This document shows, piece by piece, positions 57,301-64,000 of a stretch of 64,000 bases of DNA (the first letter of the stretch is position 1; the number at the start of each line of letters is the position of its first letter). The position numbers and the translations under genes are program-made. This stretch comes from Ciona intestinalis (lineage: Eukaryota; Chordata; Ascidiacea; Phlebobranchia; Cionidae): NCBI RefSeq assembly GCF_000224145.3, contig NC_020173.2, positions 4,809,680 through 4,873,679 on the forward strand. Reading direction: 5' to 3'. The notes beneath the pieces are model-generated. The model saw only the letters and a program-made list of their open reading frames with translations, did not search any database and was not told where the DNA came from.

Positions 57301-59377
57301 TGAATCTGACCTTTAAATCTCTGTGGATTACAGGTAGTTGTTGCTTATGTAGATGAGATACAGCTGAGCAAGTTTGATAGAAAGCTTTAATGATTTGATC
57401 AAGTGCCATAGGACCTCCCAACCTTTTCATTACATCAACCAACTGACCACCTACAAGTATATATATAAATTAATACAAAACAGACGCTACAGGTTGTAAG
57501 AACGCTACAGGTTGGCATTGTGCTTTAAGAACTCAAAAAACTAATGACCTAGAGCAACAGTCATGTGCATAAATTGCATCATTTAAACATTTTTTAAACA
57601 AAATCTGTGGTGACACTATTTAAGCTCATTGCTTAATATGGCAAATGTAATATACTTTGGTCATACTTCCTTGTATTTAACACTTAGTTATCAGCGGAGT
57701 AAAATCTGGTTTACAGTAAAATCTGGTGTTCTAAAACATTATGATGGCACAGAAGCCTAAATTACGAATGTCAATGAAATGGCTCTTAAACTGACAGTTT
57801 TAATATGTCATACATTATAAACAAATACAAGAAAATTATAAATGGGAATTTAGAGTCAAATTACCTTCACAAAACTCCGTGCAGAGTAAATACTCATCAC
57901 ACATTTGTCCAGATTCCTCCTTTGAAATTGTAGCTGCAGATATATAGTTGATAATATTTGGATGTCCAGACAATCTTCTTAGAAATTGTATTTCTCGAAT
58001 AATTTCCTTTTTCTTGCTGTCCTCATGCGCTAACAGCCGCTGTATGAAAAGACAGAAATTACAGAACACTCAACAGGGACTTTAGGTAGAAAAAATTGTT
58101 TACCATGCTATATTCTGAGGAACTAACCAAAGCTTGAAGTCAATACTGTCTTATGTAAAAAAGAAAGCAGTTTTTAAACATTCCTATTTGGGCAATTTAG
58201 GTTATTGCCTGCCATATGGCGTATTCTAAAAAATTTATAGCAACTTAAAAGTTGTACTGTTTGTGGTTATGGAGCCATTTATGAGATGTCTATCATTATA
58301 TAAGGATAAAATAGGAANNNNNNNNNNNNNNNNNNNNNNNNNNNNNNNNNNNNNNNNNNNNNNNNNNATGGCAAATGTAATATACTTTGGTCATACTTCC
58401 TTGTATTTAACACTTAGTTATCAGCGGAGTAAAATCTGGTTTACAGTAAAAACTGGTGTTCTAAAACATTATGATGGCGCAGAAGCCTAAATTACGAATG
58501 AAATGGCTCTTAAACTGACAGTTTTAATATGTCATACATTATAAACACATACAAGAAAATTATAAATGGGAATTTAGAGTCAAATTACCTTCACAAAACT
58601 CCGTGCAGAGTAAATACTCATCACACATTTGTCCAGATTCCTCCTTTGAAATTGTAGCTGCAGATATATAGTTGATAATATTTGGATGTCCAGACAATCT
58701 TCTTAGAAATTGTATTTCTCGAATAATTTCCTTTTTTTTGCTGTCCTCATGCGCTAACAGCCGCTGTATGAAAAGACAGAAATTACGAACACTCAACAGG
58801 GACTTTAGGTAGAAAAAATTGTTTACCATGCTATATTCTGAGGAACTAACCAAAGCTTGAAGTCAATACTGCCTTATGTAAAAAAAAAAAAGTTGTACTG
58901 TTTGTGGTTATGGAGCCATTTATGAGATGTCTATCATTATATAAGGATAAAATAGGAAGCTATACAGTATAAAAAGAACAAGAAAGTAACCTTTAATGCA
59001 TATTTGGTCCCATTTTCATCTGATGCTTCATACACAATCGCAAAACCACCTGAGAAAAGAAGGTTTAGCAATACAATAGACAGAATCGAGATTTGGTCGG
59101 AACATGAATAAAGGGACTTCACTATCGTGAGCATGTCACTTGCGAACTTACAAGGGTGTTGGGGTAATGGGTAAAACTGGCCTAAATCCCAGGTCTTTAG
59201 AACCTCACCCATACAGAATAATAAAATAAAAAATTATGTTATTTTTAGATATATACCTTCAGCAATTGCTCGATTAACATTTAACTTTTGTTGACCCAAT
59301 TCCACAGTTGAACCAACAAAGTTTTCATTAGAATTTCCGCCACTGACAAAATCCAAGGCAGACTTTAAGAACGACAT
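45313..59377 (-). CDS. GAK: Cyclin-G-associated kinase (GAK/auxilin family)
   Basis: Twenty-one exons: 59377-59257, 59049-58991, 58763-58589, 57450-57311, 56914-56801, 56442-56341, 56041-55906, 55547-55435, 54739-54649, 51201-51043, 50248-50113, 49778-49643, 49406-49273, 48903-48691, 48499-48284, 48013-47823, 47524-47312, 47045-46260, 46177-46029, 45825-45697, 45462-45313; 1220 aa (human 1311). The N-terminal Ser/Thr kinase looks active: [30 protein letters not shown]. The PTEN-like domain has HCTDGKAQSA without the catalytic Arg, so it is inactive as in relatives, and a C2 domain follows. The exon at 47045-46260 is disordered with four DPF motifs (AP2 binding) and DLL/DLF clathrin-type motifs. 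The C-terminal J domain has HPD ([18 protein letters not shown]). The protein recruits Hsc70 to uncoat clathrin vesicles. The third exon occurs twice (also 58039-57865). Confidence 0.96.
45866..45935 (-). mobile_element. Inverted SINE tail in a GAK intron
   Basis: The minus strand has GAGGTGTATAAAAAAAAACA and TTTAGCGACTGTCGTTTTCC. This is the family 3' end. Confidence 0.45.
50281..50616 (-). mobile_element. MITE with internal triplication in a GAK intron
   Basis: TATAGTAGGGTGGGGGGGAG at one end and AAGGGTGTCCCGTCTTCGTG at the other. A 64-bp internal block (GACCCATATAGACCATTGTT ... ATGTGTTAA) is present about three times, so the copy is about 335 bp instead of about 190. Confidence 0.65.
51610..51909 (-). 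CDS. Small acidic-tailed protein nested in a GAK intron (hypothetical)
   Basis: A single uninterrupted 99-codon frame starts at an ATG in a good context (GTTACCATGTTTGCC) and lies on the GAK strand. The product begins [18 protein letters not shown], has a Ser-rich stretch ([12 protein letters not shown]), a basic middle ([19 protein letters not shown]) and an acidic C-terminal third ([20 protein letters not shown]). The composition is more biased and ordered than chance frames nearby. No family is recognised. It could be an independent nested gene, a retained-intron product or a chance frame. I see no signal peptide or membrane segment. Confidence 0.45.
   Translation of the reverse strand: MFASFINKAALNQSQANGRCSSYSSFSSGSESVAQKMRIKEYADEVFSGRTKRESKSRFKNNCKYSKCGGDESEEETDDDTDDIDDSEDDECLLSDDGD
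52240..52560. promoter_or_regulatory. GC-richer segment with clustered GATA- and ETS-like sites (candidate cis-element)
   Basis: Within the AT-rich GAK intron, this segment carries ATTTCCAG, TTTATCATC, GGGAAGTGTCC, CTTATCTACG and CTATCTATTG within about 160 bp. Mixed GATA and ETS sites are the known grammar of some ascidian FGF-responsive enhancers. The target could be the nested ORF. An 88-codon plus-strand frame overlaps the segment but has no recognisable domain. Confidence 0.25.
56543..56735. mobile_element. hAT-like MITE in a GAK intron
   Basis: CATAGGCGCCAAACCAGGGG at the left and, inverted, CATAGGTGCCAAACTTTTTT at the right form imperfect terminal repeats. Flanks ACTACAAC and ACTACTAT look like a diverged 8-bp target duplication, the length typical of hAT elements. 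It is about 165 bp and non-coding. Confidence 0.5.
57638..58317. repeat. Near-identical duplicate of a GAK exon region, copy 1
   Basis: It repeats 58368-58958 almost base for base, including the whole 175-bp kinase exon (here 58039-57865). This copy has about 90 extra bases near 58165-58250. The exon copies encode the same residues, and the AAG/AAA difference is silent. The copy ends exactly at the N gap. Confidence 0.9.
58318..58367. other. Assembly gap (50 N)
   Basis: Fifty N between the two copies of the duplicated GAK segment. Confidence 1.
58368..58958. repeat. Near-identical duplicate of a GAK exon region, copy 2
   Basis: It contains the exon at 58763-58589 and starts and ends with the same sequences as copy 1. 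Because the exon is 175 bp long, including both copies in one mRNA would shift the frame. Confidence 0.9.
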
Positions 59378-60565
59378 TTCAAATTACGTCGAACAATATT
59401 ATGTATGTGTTATTTATACAACTTTCGTAACTGCTTGTGCAAACTAGAAATATCTACAAAACAATTTAAATATTGTGAACATTTTATCAAATAGTAAAAC
59501 CATTTTATTTACTTTACTTTTAGTGGTGTAAATATGTATAAAAGGTTCTAGATTTCATATAAACAACACTAGAACAAGAAGAAAAAACATTAAATATAGT
59601 TTCCCAATTGTCAATTTGATGAAATGTAACATGTTCGTACGGAAATGGATATCAATATGATATTTATATACATTGACCAGGCATAATCCTCTTAGAAAGG
59701 GCTGCTAGCTTGATTTTTAAACGAAACGTTACTCTAGCAACAGTATAGCTACGGCATACACGTATGATTTACTATTTTGAAAACACATGCTACTGTTATA
59801 CCGGTTTCGCGTATCACGTCTAAAGTCTTTTAAGTCCCTGTGACGTAACAATCTATTAAACCGAGATGTATAGAAAAAATAGTATACAAACTCAGGTTGG
59901 GACCAAATATGTCTGTTACATACACAGTCACGTACTATATTAACACCAAAAAGATAAATTTGTTAAAAATAAGCAAAATTAGTTTTTGTTTATTGTTATT
60001 TAGATACAAAACATTGAAAAACGATGCAAGGAATCCAAATTAAAGTCTGAAAGTGCGCTTTCGGCCAACGTTGACTGGGGAGTCTCGAAAAGCACGTTGG
60101 GAACTTGTAATAGCATTGTCACAAGGGTCGTCGTGAGGTTAGGTGTTTTTCGGTTTTGTTCATGCTTTTTGTTGGTCTTTATTAATAAAATCTTGACTAA
60201 TTATCTAATCTATATTGACTACAAGTTATAAAATTGTAATTTGAAATATAAATGTACATTTAATTTATGTTTAACGTACTTACAGTGAGTCTTATATATT
60301 GCCAATTATGTTACTGGAATATTGTTTATTTATTCAAGTTAATGCTCGTATAACTGTTTCCATGCTAAACTAATACTTGTGTATATTTTATCTTAGGTAC
60401 AGACTTACAGTGCCTGCATTCAAATATCAAATTATATTTAATATTTTTGTTATATGTTTAAATACATCAACAGCCTATCTGGTATATAATTTTGAGTTAT
60501 CGCCTACCTGTAACACAGAACTCTGTTTTCACATACTGGTACTGATATAAGAACTAGTTTGAACA
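59378..60565. promoter_or_regulatory. Divergent upstream region of GAK and the RRM gene
   Basis: About 1.2 kb between the GAK ATG (minus) and the RRM ATG (plus). A GC-richer block at 60045-60140 may be the untranslated first exon of the RRM gene, with a donor-like GAGGTTAGG. The acceptor-like AACTAG just before the ATG could serve cis- or spliced-leader splicing. These are inferences. Confidence 0.35.
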
Positions 60566-61174
60566 ATGAGTTTTGCTGACGATATCAGTCATAAAATCTT
60601 TGTGGGGAGCATTGATTTTAAGGCAACTGAAAAAGATGTGGAAGAAGCATTCTCACACATCGGGGAAATAGAACATATAGTTCTACTTAAAGATAAAGAA
60701 ACACAGAAGTCCAGAGGGTTTGGATTCATAACATTTAAAGACAAGAACTCTGTTGAATTAGCCATCAGTTCCATGAACCATAAAATAATAATGGGCCGGC
60801 CAATTGTTGTGAATTACGCTGAAAAGAAGTCCGGTAACAGTGCACCAATGCAGGATAAATTTGGCGGACAACAGCAGAATGCAGGGGGTTATTCTGGGTA
60901 TCAACAAATGCAACCAAATTATATGCCCCAACAAGGCTATGGACAACAGCAAGGATATGGAAACTGGAACCAGGCTGGTTATATGGGTTGGGAACAGCAA
61001 CAGCAATACTGGTCCCAGCCACAGCAGCCAGACTACTCCAACTGGGAGCAACAAGCTCAAGCCTGGGCCGCACAACAGCAAGCACAGCAGGGCGGTTACC
61101 AACAAACCCAAATGTACAATGGTAACAATAGTGGTATGAATTACGGTCAAAACAATGGTACAGGTGGACAGTGA
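60566..61174 (+). CDS. Single-RRM RNA-binding protein with Q/Y/G-rich low-complexity tail
   Basis: One coding exon, 202 aa. An RRM fills residues about 9-88, with RNP2 KIFVGSIDF and RNP1 KSRGFGFITF, and the conserved aromatics needed for RNA stacking are present. Residues about 100-202 are rich in Gln, Tyr, Gly and Asn (QGYGQQQGYGNWNQAGY), a prion-like composition. The layout, an N-terminal RRM plus a disordered tail, resembles CIRBP/RBM3 and related glycine-rich proteins, but the Q-rich tail differs and the closest orthologue is unclear. Coding DNA with no intron is unusual beside its intron-rich neighbours. A likely role is RNA binding in mRNA handling or condensates. A poly(A) signal is at 61583-61588. 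Confidence 0.9.
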   Translation: MSFADDISHKIFVGSIDFKATEKDVEEAFSHIGEIEHIVLLKDKETQKSRGFGFITFKDKNSVELAISSMNHKIIMGRPIVVNYAEKKSGNSAPMQDKFGGQQQNAGGYSGYQQMQPNYMPQQGYGQQQGYGNWNQAGYMGWEQQQQYWSQPQQPDYSNWEQQAQAWAAQQQAQQGGYQQTQMYNGNNSGMNYGQNNGTGGQ

Positions 61175-61582
61175 TACATTCAGAAATACCTGGGTGTTTT
61201 CACTTTGAATAGGAGGCTAATTTTGGCTATACAATAACACAGCTAAATGCAGTCTGCGGAACACAGTTCATGAAATCGCAACCCAACGCAGCATGACTGC
61301 TACCATAGCAGTATTGGTGGATATGGTATATGCTGCCTTGCAAAACTTGCACCTTAGCAGTAGGTACTTCATATTTTTTGTTTAATTGTAACCGCACTCA
61401 ACAAATACCCAGAATTTTATTGGAAACGATTGTCTTCCTTCCAGGTTATCTAATCAAACTTGACTTTGAACTAAATATTAAAGCCATGCGTAGTGTAGAC
61501 TGTACCTTAATCGTTTATGTAAAAAGTGTTTGCTAATTTTTCACAATGGACCAAACTACAATAATTTCAATATCAAGATCAA

Positions 61583-61588
61583 AATAAA
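61583..61588 (+). terminator. Poly(A) signal of the RRM gene
   Basis: AATAAA 410 bp after the stop. Confidence 0.6.
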
Positions 61589-61829
61589 TTCATTTTTTAT
61601 AACTACCTCTTTATTCAGACAGGTAGTAAAACAGTTGGTATAGTTTAAAGTGGAAGTATATTAAGTTAAAAGTTGTATTTATACTTAGTTGTTAGTTAAA
61701 GACATTAAGTTTAATTGAGTTCTTCCGACCAATTATTATTGTACGAATCAATGTTTTAACATCCTGTTCCAGTCGCCTTCATCAGGGTAATCATATAGAT
61801 TGGTTGAATAAATTAACCTATTGATGTCA

Positions 61830-61960
61830 TATAGTGGGGTGGGCTCCATTATTCAAAGAACTATAAAACTGTGTCCTCATAACTCCCATAGAACGTGGTT
61901 ATTGTTTAAAACAAGATCAATATATTTTGTTCTAAAGTATCCTGTTTACCCCACAGTACT
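61830..61960 (-). mobile_element. Diverged MITE between convergent genes
   Basis: It runs from TATAGTGGGGTGGGC to TCCTGTTTACCCCACAG, with the AACTATAAAACTGTGTCCTC and TTGTTTAAAACAAGATCA blocks of the family. It lies between the RRM gene and the EF-hand gene. Confidence 0.5.
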
Positions 61961-62088
61961 CGTAAAAATATCACATTTATTTTAGTTCATGCATGATGAA
62001 GTAAAGTAACCATAACAATACCAAAACAGTCTCCTAACTCATTACAATAAAAGTGCAATCTGGCTCACGTTTAATTATAAAGCAATCA

Positions 62089-63852
62089 CTACAGAGCATC
62101 AATTCTACGGATTCCTCCTTTTCGCATTCGATCCAAGATAACACTTAGTTCGGTATCTTCAGCAGCATCCAGTTCAGCTGCTTCACATTTAAATGCAATT
62201 TGTAAGTAGTTATTCATGTGTTCTTGGTCTATCTTTGGATCATTCATCATCAATTCATTCTTTAAGTCAGCAACTGAAACCTGAGAAACATAATTGCATT
62301 TATTGAAATACGTGAGTAGTTCAATTGCATTTATTGTAAAAATAAATTAGTGTGATAAGAATATGAGATAACTAACACAAAATGTTAGTTAAGAATATGA
62401 GATAACTAACACAAAATGTTAGTTAAGAATAAGAGGTAACTAACATTTTATAATCAATTAGTTGAAAGTGTATCAGTATTAGCTCAGTAGTAAGTGCAAT
62501 TTATTTGATGATTCATTGGGGTTTTCCGGCTTATTGTCAGCATGAGTGTTCTTAAACAATATACTTTGTGTCTGAATGACTTGAAAGTAGACTTAATTTT
62601 ATTGTCTCATCTGCCAATATGTTAAACCCAATTATAGGTTGTCATCTTGCATACTTGATTCCATAAAAGATTTGTATATTAGGCAGTGGACTTATATTTC
62701 TAGATATAGATATGTAGACAATAATTTAATTTGTCATGGCTTTTTATTAGTACTAACAACATTACATTATGATATTTTCACCTATTTTATTGAACTGAAC
62801 AAAGTATTTTAACTTTTTTTGTAACTTCACCTGTAACATATATGCAATGGGTCGAATATTTGCATTCTAGACTTAAATACATTAGAAACACCTGTGTTTT
62901 TATTCAATTGAATGGTAATGTGTTTCAGTATTATAACACACAACTACTTAAAGAATTGCTGCTCCTATATTTTAGCATTTACCTTTTCATTTCCCTCCAA
63001 ATGACTTCCAATCTCTGCAACATAAGCTTCTTTCTCCTCGTTATCTTGCAATCTCAAAGCATTCAGGAAGGAACCTGTATGCCCTTCCTCATCCTCGGTG
63101 AACAGAGCCTGGAACCATTGAAAAATCATGTTAGTTTGATTGAGAAAATCAAAAGTTACTCCAACCTTATCTAGCATAATAATAATATTGTAAGGAGTAA
63201 CATACATTTTTTAACATTTTTTGTGAACACAGTAACAAAGACTAGTTAAATAACACAAATAAGGGAATTTTTGGCAGTCATTATACACATGCTGCGGCTA
63301 AATACTACTGGAGTAAGAGTATCTTATAAAAGTCGACTGCAAAACTCAAATTGTTTCAATTACTTTTTATATTACCATGTTATCTAAATTTGCCTTAAAA
63401 AAGAATCCAAAATATTTCATGATAGTATATCCTTCAAATGTAGACTTAATTAATAGCCGACAGTTCTATATAAATTATTCACAAATATAGGTTTAGGTAG
63501 CAGATCTACTAAAGCGGATCTACTGAACAATAGACAACTTTTGGTTATTAATATAAATTAAAAACCTTGTAATCAATCAGAGTATTTTCATCAACTTTTA
63601 GCTCAAGTTCTTGTATTGCAGCATCAAACAAGGCTTGCGTGCTTGGTTCTTGCTTGAGTGGGAACATTACATTTAATGCAGCCATGAACTGATCAATGGA
63701 TAAATTGCCTGTTGAGTAATAAACCTGATTGTTAAGAAGACATTTTAAGTAAATCTCTGAAAGGTTACCTGTTTTTTCAACATCAACTCTGTCAAATTCT
63801 GCCATCAACTTTTTCATAATTTCCATTTCCTGGTAGTACAAGTCTTCTGGTC
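62089..63852 (-). CDS. EF-hand-like protein, 5'-partial
   Basis: Four 3' exons are visible: 63852-63769, 63708-63566, 63108-62983 and 62280-62089 (stop TAG at 62091-62089), coding for about 180 residues. The remainder lies right of the window. The chain is almost all helical. EFDRVDVEKTGNLSIDQFMA reads as an EF-hand helix-loop-helix whose loop (DVEKTGNLSIDQF) is a loose match to the calcium-site consensus. ALFTEDEEGHTG could be a second loop. The C terminus is basic (RMRKGGIRR). The arrangement recalls calmodulin-like or axonemal EF-hand proteins, but I do not recognise the family. Splice phases are consistent. Confidence 0.6.
62356..62445 (+). repeat. Short tandem repeat with internal palindrome
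   Basis: A 37-bp unit (AAGAATATGAGATAACTAAC, then ACAAAATGTTAGTT) occurs twice, with a partial third. AACTAACA and TGTTAGTT within the unit are inverted copies. It lies in the last intron of the EF-hand gene. Confidence 0.7.
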
Positions 63853-64000
63853 CTGTTAGTTCAAGTAATATGTTCAAATATTCATTTTAGGTAAAGTGAC
63901 TAAAATACTAAAAGTAGATTTCTCTCATAATAGAAAAATAGACCACTCATTCCGAAATATTAACCATGCCCAGAAAGAGATTATAACAACAATATACAGA

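Overview
The window is animal nuclear DNA, AT-rich and intron-rich. The gene set (GAK/auxilin kinase, CDC14 phosphatase, Asterix/WDR83OS, LSM4, ribosomal protein L37, a cholinesterase-type esterase, a very large lipid-transfer protein) is metazoan. Compact genes with many small exons, together with abundant short TIR elements and tRNA-derived SINEs, suggest a tunicate, most likely a Ciona species. That placement is an inference. Two runs of 50 N (35364-35413 and 58318-58367) mark assembly gaps.

Layout: 1-13048 (+) is the 3' part of a giant secreted lipid-transfer protein (apolipophorin/vitellogenin/apoB superfamily). One open exon runs from the left edge to 8792, and ten small exons carry a vWD-C8-vWA-like tail. 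15601-20239 (-) is a complete 11-exon type-B carboxylesterase. 20986-22343 (-) is an RPL37 gene whose zinc-finger cysteines are mostly missing. 23471-31889 (+) is CDC14. 33086-36640 is a 3.5-kb degenerate minisatellite. 36641-41240 is a gene-poor, repeat-bearing stretch. 41899-42742 (+) is WDR83OS (Asterix) and 43203-44538 (+) is LSM4. 45313-59377 (-) is a complete 21-exon GAK, with a duplicated kinase exon beside an assembly gap and a small acidic ORF nested in its largest intron. 60566-61174 (+) is a single-exon RRM protein with a Q/Y-rich tail. 62089-63852 (-) is the 3' part of an EF-hand-like gene that continues past the right edge.

Splice phases were checked by hand. The exon lengths of the esterase (577 aa), RPL37 (88 aa), CDC14 (621 aa from the chosen Met), Asterix (104 aa), LSM4 (127 aa) and GAK (1220 aa) each sum to a multiple of three with GT..AG borders, so these models are internally consistent. 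The genes share no single pathway. Most are housekeeping genes (translation, mRNA decay and splicing, ER membrane-protein insertion, clathrin uncoating, cell cycle), and the lipid-transfer protein and the esterase are secreted products. RPL37/CDC14 and GAK/RRM are divergent pairs. LSM4/GAK and RRM/EF-hand are convergent pairs.

The best candidates for something unusual are the vWD-C8-vWA tail on the lipid-transfer protein, the zinc-ligand-poor RPL37, the minisatellite with a TGATAA core in most units, and the nested intronic ORF in GAK. No prokaryote-type system, CRISPR array, rRNA or convincing tRNA gene was seen.
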